From NCBI RefSeq assembly GCF_003202435.1, contig NZ_QJHK01000010.1, positions 62,001-126,000 on the forward strand: DNA of 64,000 nt. Reading direction: 5' to 3'. The notes beneath the pieces were generated by a model. It made no database searches. It had not been told where the DNA came from and saw nothing but the letters and a program-made list of their open reading frames with translations. The position numbers and the translations under genes are program-made. How positions within the stretch are numbered: the stretch's first letter is position 1; every line of letters begins with the position of its first letter. This DNA comes from Flavobacterium cheongpyeongense (GTDB lineage Bacteria; Bacteroidota; Bacteroidia; Flavobacteriales; Flavobacteriaceae). Below, piece after piece: positions 26,167 through 36,550 of this stretch.

Positions 26167-26523
26167 ATGAACAAGAACAAAATCATTTATTGGACAACAA
26201 CAGGAATTATTAGTGTTATGATGCTTTTTAGTGCATTTGGGTATTTTACTAACGCTGATATGAAAGCAGCATTCGTACATTTAGGATTTCCTGATTATTT
26301 CAGAATTGAACTTGGAGTTTTCAAAGTTTTAGGAACTTTAGCATTAATACTTCCAGTGATTTCTGCTAAAATTAAATCCTTCGCTTATTTCGGATTTGCA
26401 TTGACCTTTATTTCAGCCTTTATTGCCCATACAGCCAGTGTCGATCCAATAGCTTTGACAACTGCACCTATTATTTTTTTAGTAATTCTAGGAATATCCT
26501 ATTACTACCAAGATAAAATTTAA
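26167..26523 (+). CDS. DoxX-family membrane protein
   Basis: A 118-residue protein with four transmembrane helices (about residues 7-27, 45-63, 68-88 and 96-114). It matches the DoxX-like group (KIIYWTTTGIISVMML, then HLGFPDYFRIELGVFKVLG). DoxX-type proteins work in membrane-linked thiol or quinone redox chemistry, in line with the oxidoreductases around it. Its promoter region carries repeat copy C. Confidence 0.85.
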   Translation: MNKNKIIYWTTTGIISVMMLFSAFGYFTNADMKAAFVHLGFPDYFRIELGVFKVLGTLALILPVISAKIKSFAYFGFALTFISAFIAHTASVDPIALTTAPIIFLVILGISYYYQDKI

Positions 26524-26640
26524 ATAATGAAATCGTAACTCACAAAAAGTTTATCCAAGCAAAAAGCAATCGTTAAAAAGACAACTCAAATTAACGATAG
26601 ATGTTCAAACAAGGTTAATCAAAAAATAAATCCTAAACCT

Positions 26641-27507
26641 ATGAAAAAGGAAACCAGTTTCTCGACAAAAGGAAATATAACAGACCTTGGTCCTTTAGTT
26701 ATCAATAGAATTTTACCCAATCGTTATGCCAGAAAAGTAGGTCCTTTTGTGTTTCTTGATTATGTGGCACCTACCATCAAAGAAGTCATCAATACAAACG
26801 GTATGGGTGCACATCCACATCGGGGCATTGCTACCTTAACCTATATTCTTCAGGGCGAAGTGGAACACTTTGATAGTGCAGGACATACTGGCAAAATATA
26901 TTCGGGCGGTACGCAATGGATGAAAGCCGGAAATGGAATCGTACACGACGAAAATTTTAATTATGATTCTCAAACGAATAGTAAAATGATTCAAGGCTTT
27001 CAGTTTTGGATCAATCTGCCTGCCAAAAACAAAGCAGAGAGTCCAGCCCATATCGCCATTCAAGCGGATGAAGTACCCAGAAAAGTATTGCCTAATACTG
27101 CTGGCTGGATAAAAGTAATTTTAGGCAATTATGAAGAGTTGAGTTCTAAAATCCCTAATTATTCCGAGCAGTTTTTATACCATATTCATTTAGAAGCAGG
27201 AAAACATTTTTCTATCAACCTGACTGATAAAATTGAAGCTGCTGCTTTTTTGACCACACAAAATGCAATACTTAACGATGCCGAATTTCAAGCAGGAGAG
27301 TTTATAGAATTTGGCAGAAAAGCAGAAGAAATCGAAATAAAAAACACTTCTCAAATCGCTCTTGATGTCTTATTATTTGGTGGGGAAGAATATACAGAAG
27401 CTATTGTTGCAGAAGGTCCATTTGTAATGAATAGTAAGCAAGAAATAGTTCAGGCGTATCGAGATTTTTATGATGGAAAATATGGTCAAATTAATATAGA
27501 TAAATAA
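26641..27507 (+). CDS. Pirin-family protein
   Basis: A 288-residue bicupin. The pirin signature GAHPHRGIATLTYILQGEVE is at residues 56-75, with metal ligands His58 and His60, then GGTQWMKAGNGIVHDE giving the further His and Glu. Bacterial pirins such as YhhW act as quercetin 2,3-dioxygenase-like enzymes or redox sensors. The 117-bp gap before it contains an 8-bp dyad (ATCGTTAA / TTAACGAT, 26569-26598) that may be a regulator site. Confidence 0.92.
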   Translation: MKKETSFSTKGNITDLGPLVINRILPNRYARKVGPFVFLDYVAPTIKEVINTNGMGAHPHRGIATLTYILQGEVEHFDSAGHTGKIYSGGTQWMKAGNGIVHDENFNYDSQTNSKMIQGFQFWINLPAKNKAESPAHIAIQADEVPRKVLPNTAGWIKVILGNYEELSSKIPNYSEQFLYHIHLEAGKHFSINLTDKIEAAAFLTTQNAILNDAEFQAGEFIEFGRKAEEIEIKNTSQIALDVLLFGGEEYTEAIVAEGPFVMNSKQEIVQAYRDFYDGKYGQINIDK

Positions 27508-27512
27508 AAAAA

Positions 27513-27719
27513 ATGATAAACAATTCAAATAAAATAGTCTTATGAGCATGCGGTGGCCGTTGACCGGGTAAAGAATCTGCTTTACGATTGGTAAAAAGTG
27601 GTTTTGATGTAATTATCACATTTCAAAAGAAGAAAACAGATGCAGAAAATGAAGTAGCCGAAATAAAAGTATTGGGCTGAAAATCGACAAGCCTTTCATT
27701 GAATTTAACAAAAGTGACA
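27513..27719 (+). pseudogene. Degraded short-chain dehydrogenase (SDR) start
   Basis: Translation from ATG 27513 gives an SDR N-terminus broken by three in-frame TGA codons: residues around NKIVL, then a damaged glycine-rich loop (CGGR, stop, PGKESALRLVKSGFDVII), and a third stop after VAEIKVLG. Alignment to the usual TGGSRGLG loop fits exactly, with stops in place of Ile and Gly. The remaining two thirds of the enzyme are gone. Confidence 0.7.
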
Positions 27720-27936
27720 TTAAATTTATAAAGATTAATTCCCAAAAATGGTATCTTAAAATTATTCCTTAACTCATTTAATCACTTAAGTGTATCTTAT
27801 AAAATGTTTCCAGGAACAATTCATGCAGTTGCCTTGTAAGGTTTTCTAATAAAGCTAACCCTGTTTGTCTTTAGGTCACAATTAAATAAAGCTATTCGAA
27901 TTACTCGACTTTTAGATAATCTACAATTTCAGTGAC
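27720..27936. other. Intergenic, nothing recognised
   Basis: AT-rich sequence between the SDR remnant and the GH97 stop codon. I see no ORF, hairpin or repeat of note. Confidence 0.4.
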
Positions 27937-29880
27937 TTAATTTGTCATAAGTATTGCCCCATTGTGAGGTATTTTTATTTCAACTTCGCGGTCTTTTTTT
28001 ATGGTTACTGTACCTGCTTTTCCGTTTAACTGCTCATCATCACTAAAACATCTTAATACTGTGCCAGAAGTCAGCATTTCTAATTTTATTTTTGTTTTAA
28101 GTGTTTTATTTTCAGCATTAACTCCTGCAATATACCACTTGATTCCTTTACGGCGCGCCAATAGTACATATTTACCCGGATAGCCATCTAAAAAGCGAAC
28201 CTCATCCCAGGTTGTGGGTACTTCTTTCATAAAGTTTACTGCCCAATCAGGTGCATCATTCAGGTTATTGGGTGCTAAGGCAAAATGCTGTACCCCACTC
28301 TGAAATAATACTGCTGTTGCCAATGCAAATACATCTGAAGTCATTCTTTTCGATCCTTTATTTGGGGTATTATCACTGTTGTAAAATTTATTTAAAGCAC
28401 TTCCTCCAAAATCCATACTTCCAACTGTGTTTCTGATAAAAGGATGTATAGTAGCATTCATTGCCTCGTTATTACAGCTTTCCTGTCCAAAATGTAAATT
28501 TTCGCTCGCTAAAACGGCTTCACTGGCTGCAAAATTTGGGTACATGCGTTCCCAGCCACGCGGTAAAGTGCATCCATGAAAAATAACCATTATCCCAAAA
28601 TCATTAGCATCTGCCAAAATATCTTCGTATAATTTCATCGTTACCTGTTTGTCCCCTCCAAAGAAATCTACTTTAATTCCTTTTATTCCTATACTTTTCA
28701 TCCATGCCATTTCTTTACGACGAATGGCCATATTATCCATTAATCCTCTTGGGCCTTGCGGAGCATCGTTCCAATACCCATTTGAGTTGTACCACAGATA
28801 CAGCCCTACTCCCTTTTCTGCTCCATATTTTGCTAATTCTGCTATTTTATCACGGCCTATTTGAGTATCCCAAAGTGCATCAATCAGAATGGTTTCATAT
28901 CCCATTGCAGCACTAAAGTCGATGTACTGTTTTTGTACAGGAAAAGTAGTATTACTGTCCATTTTCATGATCCAGCTCCAGGTACCTTTTGTGTATTGAT
29001 ATTCTTTGGAAGCTTCGTATTTTGGTTTAACCAGATCAAAAGGAATCGTAGTTTCTACAATTGATGCCAATGTTTCTCCAACTGTAATAGTACGCCATGG
29101 CGTTTCGCCCGTAAGCGGTATTCCTGGTGCAGTCGTGCCATTTCCGTTATTTTCACCTTCTGCCGGAAATCCAATTGTATATAATCCATTTTCATGACCT
29201 ATTAATTTACTGGCACAATAACCGCTGTCTACTCCTGTTTCAGAAATTAAAACCCATCCATTATTTTTTACTTTAAAAAGACATGGAAATGAATACCCAC
29301 TGCCCAGACCATTTTTACCGGTCGTATCATCGAGTGTGTATGACGTTTCATAGCTTGGCGCAGTACGGGCATATCCGGTCATTGGTTTACTTTGCGGACA
29401 AAGAAAGGTTGTTGCCCCTGTGGGCAAAAGAAAGCCCGAAGCCTCTTCCTGAACCACACAGGAACGGATCTCTTTTTGAGGATATACTTTATATTTAAAA
29501 GCCAAATTGTTATTGCTTACCCTAAATATCACATCGATAGCTGCCTTTCCTTCTTTTGTAAACGAAAAAATGGCTTCGCTAGCGGTATAATGAACATTGC
29601 TTTGCTTGATATTTCGCAATTGATACGTCTCATCAATTTTATTTTGATTTACATTGGCTTCCAAACGTAATCCGGAACTAAAATCTCCAACGTTTGTTTT
29701 TAGGCCAAGAGGCGATTTTTCTAAAAAAGTTTTTTCATTGTAGATAACACTGTAAACAGGAATGCCGTTTTCTACAAAAACAGAAACATTAAGTTTTCCG
29801 TCAGGGCTTTTTACAATAGATTGTGCATTTAGTTTAAAAAAACTGATTAAAAACAGGCAGATAACATATTTGAAATTCAT
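27937..29880 (-). CDS. GH97 glycoside hydrolase (retaining-type)
   Basis: A 647-residue exported enzyme with a signal peptide (residues 1-20, ending KLNAQ). GH97 has an N-terminal beta-sandwich (about 21-285), a TIM barrel (290-560) and a C-terminal beta domain. IKVDFFGGD at residues 402-410 places Asp405 where retaining GH97 alpha-galactosidases have their nucleophile; inverting SusB-type enzymes use Glu elsewhere. So an alpha-galactosidase or a related retaining activity is more likely than SusB. It ends a minus-strand glycan cluster with GH43 and CE6-CE1. Confidence 0.92.
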   Translation of the reverse strand: MNFKYVICLFLISFFKLNAQSIVKSPDGKLNVSVFVENGIPVYSVIYNEKTFLEKSPLGLKTNVGDFSSGLRLEANVNQNKIDETYQLRNIKQSNVHYTASEAIFSFTKEGKAAIDVIFRVSNNNLAFKYKVYPQKEIRSCVVQEEASGFLLPTGATTFLCPQSKPMTGYARTAPSYETSYTLDDTTGKNGLGSGYSFPCLFKVKNNGWVLISETGVDSGYCASKLIGHENGLYTIGFPAEGENNGNGTTAPGIPLTGETPWRTITVGETLASIVETTIPFDLVKPKYEASKEYQYTKGTWSWIMKMDSNTTFPVQKQYIDFSAAMGYETILIDALWDTQIGRDKIAELAKYGAEKGVGLYLWYNSNGYWNDAPQGPRGLMDNMAIRRKEMAWMKSIGIKGIKVDFFGGDKQVTMKLYEDILADANDFGIMVIFHGCTLPRGWERMYPNFAASEAVLASENLHFGQESCNNEAMNATIHPFIRNTVGSMDFGGSALNKFYNSDNTPNKGSKRMTSDVFALATAVLFQSGVQHFALAPNNLNDAPDWAVNFMKEVPTTWDEVRFLDGYPGKYVLLARRKGIKWYIAGVNAENKTLKTKIKLEMLTSGTVLRCFSDDEQLNGKAGTVTIKKDREVEIKIPHNGAILMTN

Positions 29881-30225
29881 AATAGGTAGTGGTTAATAGG
29901 ATTGCAATATTTGCAATCAGTTAGCAATTTCAGGTAAATAATCGGTATTCATATTACGCTTGTAACTTATACTTAAATTATTATTTTTCCGTTCATTATC
30001 GTTAATTTACTTATCATTCTTAATTTGTTTTATTGTTATTACCCCTAATTATTGACATATCTGACACATCTGCAAATAAGACAGGATTTTGGGCTTGGCT
30101 TTTTTGGACAAGGCTTGTTGCAAAATTCAAAGTAATCAGGACAATAGCATAAAAAAACTTTTCTGATTTTCATTCTGATTTTCTTATTTTAGAGTTCTTA
30201 TGTATTATTGCATTTTTCCCCGCTT
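29881..30225. other. GH97 upstream region, no gene seen
   Basis: AT-rich gap between the GH127 remnant and GH97. It must hold the GH97 promoter, but no strong TAnnTTTG box stands out. Confidence 0.35.
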
Positions 30226-30658
30226 TTAATTCTTAAGAATACGCAGCTGATAAAATTTTGGAGTCTCATTGCCGTCTTTTGATAAAATTTTAATGTTTAC
30301 AACTTCCAGTTTATCTGCTTTCAGTCTTCTAAAGTGCTTATATATAAAAATTGCCCAGCTTTGTTTTTGTTTAGCATCTGATAAGAAATATACGAGCGCG
30401 TATTTCGCCAGAACTTCCCATCATCATAACCTGAATTACTTTTTTCGCCTTTGTATAAATGGTCTGCTTCCGGTTGCTGTTTCCGCAATTTATTTTATCT
30501 ATTGTTCTGTATTCTAATGCCATTGCCTCAATTTCCTGCTGTTTTAACAATTCCTGCTTTTCTTTCTAATCTTCATTAAGTCTAAACAATTGCATTTGAG
30601 CCATAGCTCCTGATCCTGTTAATAAAACGAACAGGCAACACAAAACTTTATTTTTCAT
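30226..30658 (-). pseudogene. GH127 (beta-L-arabinofuranosidase-like) remnant
   Basis: A minus-strand reading from ATG 30658 gives a signal peptide (about 21 residues, ending AMAQ) joined to GH127 C-terminal sequence: an amber codon after LFRLNED, then QQEIEAMALEYRTID. A one-base deletion shifts frame into QQPEADHLYKGEKSNSGYDD and FWRNTRSYISYQM. A second shift leads to ADKLEVVNIKI and TPKFYQLRILKN, ending at 30226. The pattern matches the C-terminal domain (DUF4986-like) of GH127 enzymes. The catalytic domain is deleted. Confidence 0.65.
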
Positions 30659-30877
30659 TTTGAGGAATTAATGTAAAATTATCCAATATTAAAAGTGTAC
30701 AATTTACATTTATTTATTATTGCATTATATATTTTAGGCTGATTTTATTTTAAAAAACTTTATTTTTTATCACATCTGCAATAAAAGTTCAAAATCCCTG
30801 CTCCTCTTTATTATATCCATTAAGACTATTTGCTTTTTTTAATGCTTAATAAAAAAACGAATTATATCTATTGTTTC
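30659..30877. other. Intergenic, nothing recognised
   Basis: AT-rich gap between the CE6-CE1 gene end and the GH127 remnant. No convincing hairpin or ORF. Confidence 0.3.
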
Positions 30878-32560
<1,683 letters not shown>

Positions 32561-32584
32561 TTATCAAAATTATTGATGAAAGTT

Positions 32585-34315
32585 TTATTTGGGCTGTGCA
32601 TTGTTTGCTGCTGTAGCATATAAGCCAACCAGAGACCCGGTAAAGCCTCCGGCCACATTTGTCGAGAGAATATCTCCTGAAACTTCTCTGCCCAGGTGTT
32701 CAAAATCAACACCATTAAGGGCATAACTAAACTGGTAATTATCTCCCGTTGCTTTTACCTGCAGGCGCAATGGTTTCTTAATTTCAATTTTTGTACTTGC
32801 CATAATTTCTGACTTCCCATTTTCTGTCCTTTCGAGTAATATGTAAGTATCCTTTCCTTTTTTTGTTATTCCAAAAACATAATTAAATCGTTCATTTTGT
32901 AAACATACGATCCCTGCAAGGTCTTTCTCAGATACTGGATTATAAGCTAATGTTGTCGAAAAAGAAAAGGTATTATGCTGTTGTCTGTAAAAAAGTGTCG
33001 AAGTAGGTTTTAGTTCTTTAATAGTTACCTGAAACGGATTAATTTGTAAACCTTTTTTAGTGACAGAAATAAAATTCTCACGTGGTCCTCTCAGTCCTAT
33101 CCATCGATAATCTAATTTATCTGAGGTGAAATTTTCGGTAAAAGTAAAATTACCATTTGGAAAATATCCGTCTCTACCTGTTTTATTTTCTACACCCTTT
33201 GGCATTTTTAATTTTGGTTCTATAGGAACTAACCCATTTTCAAAAACAGGAAAAGTACCCGACCAGTCTACCGGTAACATAAATGTTTGGCGTCCTGTAT
33301 TTACCCTGTCTTTTTCATTTGGTCGAATTCCTAAAAAAACACCATAATATTTACTATCAGGCCCTTGTATTATATCGGCATGTCCTGTCCAGTCTACTTT
33401 ATCAGATCTGTTTTGCGGAAAATATCTTTGGGTAAGAATTGGATTATTTGATGATGGCTTAAACGGCCCTTTTGGACTGTCACTGATAAAAATAACTTCA
33501 CTATGATTTCCTCCGGTACCACCTTCAGCACACATTAAGTAATAATGCCCGTCTTTTTTATACAAATGTGGCCCTTCTATCCATATTGGTTTTTTAGAAA
33601 GATCAACCCCTCCATCGACTATGATTTTATCTGTTCCAGCAATTACCTGATCTTTTTCAATATCGTATTCCCAAACTTTTATCACACGATGTCCGTTGTA
33701 TAATTCCTTTCCCTTATCAGGCGCATCATTGTGTACCACGTATCCTTTTCCGTTATCATCAAAGAAAATACATGGATCAATCCCGTTAAAATCTAATTTA
33801 ACCGGACTTCCCCATCCTTTCTTCGGGTCTTTTGTTTTTACAATAATATTACCCATATTACCTGTAAATGCCGTCACAATCATATAGAAAGTGTCATTAT
33901 AGGGGTTATAAGTGATTCCGGGTGCGTAAACTCCTTCACTAATTCCCGTGTCATGCGGATTAAATTCGGAAATATTATTTAAGACACCTCCTAAGTCTGT
34001 CCAGTTAACCAAATCTTTAGAATGAAATATTGGAACACCAGGAAACATAGCAAATGATGAACATACCATATAATAATCATCTCCTTTTCTGGTAATAGCC
34101 GGATCGGGATAACATCCCTGCAAAACCGGAGAATAAAACTCGTCAGATTTTAACGGGTTTGCTTTATAAATCTGATCATTTCCCTGATAAACAACATTAG
34201 AAAATACAGGGAGGTTTTGAGTCTGTTTTTTTATAATAGTATCTTTTACAGGGATACTTTTAAAAGAAAAAAGAAATAGTACTGAAATTAAAAAATACAG
34301 GTGAGATTGTTTCAT
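32585..34315 (-). CDS. GH43-family beta-xylosidase/alpha-L-arabinofuranosidase
   Basis: A 576-residue exported enzyme (signal-like segment residues 1-22). A GH43 five-bladed propeller covers about 60-385. The catalytic triad is visible: Asp71 in GCYPDPAI (base), Asp180 in NGIDPCIFFD (pKa modulator) and Glu247 in WIEGPHLY (acid). A C-terminal beta-sandwich (400-570) of the GH43_C2/DUF1349 type follows. It cleaves xylose or arabinose from xylan-type chains. It is first in the minus-strand cluster that continues with the CE6-CE1 esterase. Confidence 0.92.
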   Translation of the reverse strand: MKQSHLYFLISVLFLFSFKSIPVKDTIIKKQTQNLPVFSNVVYQGNDQIYKANPLKSDEFYSPVLQGCYPDPAITRKGDDYYMVCSSFAMFPGVPIFHSKDLVNWTDLGGVLNNISEFNPHDTGISEGVYAPGITYNPYNDTFYMIVTAFTGNMGNIIVKTKDPKKGWGSPVKLDFNGIDPCIFFDDNGKGYVVHNDAPDKGKELYNGHRVIKVWEYDIEKDQVIAGTDKIIVDGGVDLSKKPIWIEGPHLYKKDGHYYLMCAEGGTGGNHSEVIFISDSPKGPFKPSSNNPILTQRYFPQNRSDKVDWTGHADIIQGPDSKYYGVFLGIRPNEKDRVNTGRQTFMLPVDWSGTFPVFENGLVPIEPKLKMPKGVENKTGRDGYFPNGNFTFTENFTSDKLDYRWIGLRGPRENFISVTKKGLQINPFQVTIKELKPTSTLFYRQQHNTFSFSTTLAYNPVSEKDLAGIVCLQNERFNYVFGITKKGKDTYILLERTENGKSEIMASTKIEIKKPLRLQVKATGDNYQFSYALNGVDFEHLGREVSGDILSTNVAGGFTGSLVGLYATAANNAQPK

Positions 34316-34798
34316 TGTTAGGATTTATTATGAATTATATGATTAATCTGGATTCGGATGAATGAACTAAAACTGAGTTTTTTTATAATTTGTGATTATC
34401 TGACGCTACATGGAACCAACATATAGCAATAAATTAATAAGTGTATTTATTACGAATATAAAAAACATTTACATCAAAACAATCGGTTGTGTTGTTTTTT
34501 TTGAGAAGGTATTAAAGATAATGTCATTAAAAGAAAACCGAAATGTTTTGTATACGAATAAATATATTTTCAACCAGACACCTTTATTCTCTAAAATCCT
34601 GATCTTACTGTCAGAATAATTAGTTCAACACTTATTTGTTTTAAATCCCAACATCAAAAACAGTATTTTATCTGATAACCAAAAGGTTAATAAAAAGATA
34701 ACCAAAGTGCTTCTAAAACTTCAGGGATAGGATCATATGAAAAAACGGGTAGTTAAAACCCGCATACACCCCTCAAATATCCACTAAAAACCAGTTCA
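34316..34798. other. Intergenic with one hairpin
   Basis: No gene recognised. CGGGT-AGTTAAA-ACCCG (34746-34762) followed on the minus strand by T6 could be a terminator for transcripts reading leftwards. The rest is AT-rich and presumably includes the GH43 promoter. Confidence 0.35.
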
Positions 34799-35079
34799 AT
34801 ACCAATGGGGCAAAAGACAGGAACTATTGGTAACGGAAAACGCATACAAATCTCAAGTCTTTCATTATCAAAAAAAACAAGAATGTCTGTTAAGAGGTTT
34901 GTGTCACCAAGCTAAAGGAAATAGGACGATAGAGATAAACATTGAGGAACCATCTAAAGGTCTCCATAAGGGTTCTGAATGGAACTATAAAAGTCGAAAT
35001 TTACTTTTTAAATACTCTCAGGGAATATTTTTTCAGAAATCAACTGGCTCAAAATCGATTCCTGAAATTTGCTGTATAA
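34799..35079 (+). pseudogene. Degraded IS1182-like DDE transposase remnant
   Basis: Three frames must be joined. Frame one gives PMGQKTGTIGNGKRI. Frame two gives ECLLRGLCHQAKGNRTIEIN, which matches the cysteine and RG-CHKAKGNR-IEVN region of IS1182-type transposases. Frame three gives GTIKVEIYFLN, matching the later PIEVEAVFGN catalytic region, and ends at TAA 35077-35079. An open frame of 99 residues spans part of it but is not a real protein. Inverted repeats of the element were not found. Confidence 0.5.
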
Positions 35080-35084
35080 AAAAA

Positions 35085-35103
35085 GCTGCCCTTTTGGGAC
35101 AGC
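35085..35103 (-). terminator. Terminator after cystathionine beta-synthase gene
   Basis: GCTGTCCC-AAAA-GGGCAGC with T7 on the minus strand, about 40 bp after the stop codon. Confidence 0.85.
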
Positions 35104-35143
35104 CTCTTTCATGTTCTATGAAATAAGGATTTTTAAATAATAA

Positions 35144-36505
35144 TTATTTAATCGCTCCAATAATATCATATTTAGTAATGATATGATAGTTGCCATTTTC
35201 CAGATCAACTAAAACAGCGTCATTTTCTTTCGTAAAAAGTTTTGAAACTTCTTCAATCGGAGTTCCTGGCTTAACCATCGGGAATGGTTTTCCCATTACT
35301 TCTTTAATAGGTTTTTCGGCTACATTTTTATCTGCTACATAACTTCTGAATAAATCAGTTTCATCGACAGAACCAACAAAACCGTTGATATCAACTACCG
35401 GAATTTGTGAAATTTTGTATTTACGCATACGCTCAATAGCATGCGAGACCAACTCTTCGGTACGAACCACGATCAATTCTTTGTCTATATGATCTTTGAT
35501 AACATCCTCTGCTTTGGTAATATTCTCATCCAGAAAACCACGTTCACGCATCCAGTCGTCATTGAACATCTTTCCTACATAACGGCTTCCCGAATCATGA
35601 AATAAGACCACTACAACATCATCTGGCTTGAAATGCTCTTTTAGCTGCAATAATCCCTTAATACATGCTCCTGCTGAATTTCCAACAAAAATCGCTTCCT
35701 CCAATGCAATTTTTCTGGTATAAACTGCGGCATCCTTATCGGTTACTTTGGTAAATCCGTCGATGAGTGAAAAATCAACATTTTTAGGTAAAATATCTTC
35801 ACCGATTCCTTCCGTGATATACGAATATATTTCGTTTTCATCAAAGATTCCGGTTTCGTGGTATTTTTTAAAAACCGAACCGTAAGTATCGATTCCCCAG
35901 ATTTTAATATTCGGATTTTTCTCTTTTAAATATTTCCCAACACCCGAAATAGTTCCGCCAGTTCCTACACCAACCACAAAATGGGTGATTTTACCATCTG
36001 TCTGTTTCCAGATTTCAGGCCCCGTCTGCTCGTAATGCGCAAGGGTATTTGACAAATTATCATATTGGTTTACATACCATGAATTGGGTGTTTCTTCGGC
36101 CAGACGCTTTGAAACCGAGTAATAGGATCTTGGATCTGTGGGCTCTACATTGGTCGGGCAAACAACAACTTTGGCACCAACAGCGCGCAAAATATCCATT
36201 TTTTCCTTAGATTGTTTATCTGAAATAACACAAATCAGTTTATATCCTTTTATAATAGCAACAAGTGCCAATCCCATTCCGGTATTTCCTGAGGTTCCCT
36301 CAATTATGGTTCCGCCGGGTTTTAGTCTTCCATCAGCCTCTGCATCTTCAACCATTTTTACCGCCATCCTGTCTTTAACAGAATTACCAGGATTAAAAGT
36401 CTCGACTTTTGCCAATACCAAAGCATCAATTTCGGCAACTATTTTATTTAGTTTTACTAATGGTGTGTTGCCAATGGTTTCTAAAATATTATTCGAAAAA
36501 TCCAT
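35144..36505 (-). CDS. Cystathionine beta-synthase-like PLP enzyme with CBS pair
   Basis: A 453-residue cytoplasmic enzyme. The N-terminal fold-type II PLP domain (residues 1-320) has IGNTPLVKLN, NPGNSVKDR with the PLP Lys44, the substrate loop GTSGNTG, and the phosphate loop GVGTGGTISG. The C-terminal tandem CBS domains (about 335-450) are regulatory nucleotide-binding modules. This layout fits cystathionine beta-synthase (Ser plus homocysteine) rather than plain cysteine synthase, which lacks CBS domains. It lies 45 bp after the porin gene on the same strand. Confidence 0.9.
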   Translation of the reverse strand: MDFSNNILETIGNTPLVKLNKIVAEIDALVLAKVETFNPGNSVKDRMAVKMVEDAEADGRLKPGGTIIEGTSGNTGMGLALVAIIKGYKLICVISDKQSKEKMDILRAVGAKVVVCPTNVEPTDPRSYYSVSKRLAEETPNSWYVNQYDNLSNTLAHYEQTGPEIWKQTDGKITHFVVGVGTGGTISGVGKYLKEKNPNIKIWGIDTYGSVFKKYHETGIFDENEIYSYITEGIGEDILPKNVDFSLIDGFTKVTDKDAAVYTRKIALEEAIFVGNSAGACIKGLLQLKEHFKPDDVVVVLFHDSGSRYVGKMFNDDWMRERGFLDENITKAEDVIKDHIDKELIVVRTEELVSHAIERMRKYKISQIPVVDINGFVGSVDETDLFRSYVADKNVAEKPIKEVMGKPFPMVKPGTPIEEVSKLFTKENDAVLVDLENGNYHIITKYDIIGAIK

Positions 36506-36550
36506 TTTATATACGTTTAATTTTTGCTTTAAGATAAAACAAATTTCGCT

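Noticed and set aside
28001..29670. Several plus-strand open frames across the GH97 gene
   Set aside because: They are antisense shadows of a well-supported GH97 gene and show no family features.
34827..35126. 99-residue open reading frame as a real gene
   Set aside because: Only its middle third matches a transposase; the flanking transposase pieces lie in other frames, and its end runs through the terminator of the cystathionine synthase gene.
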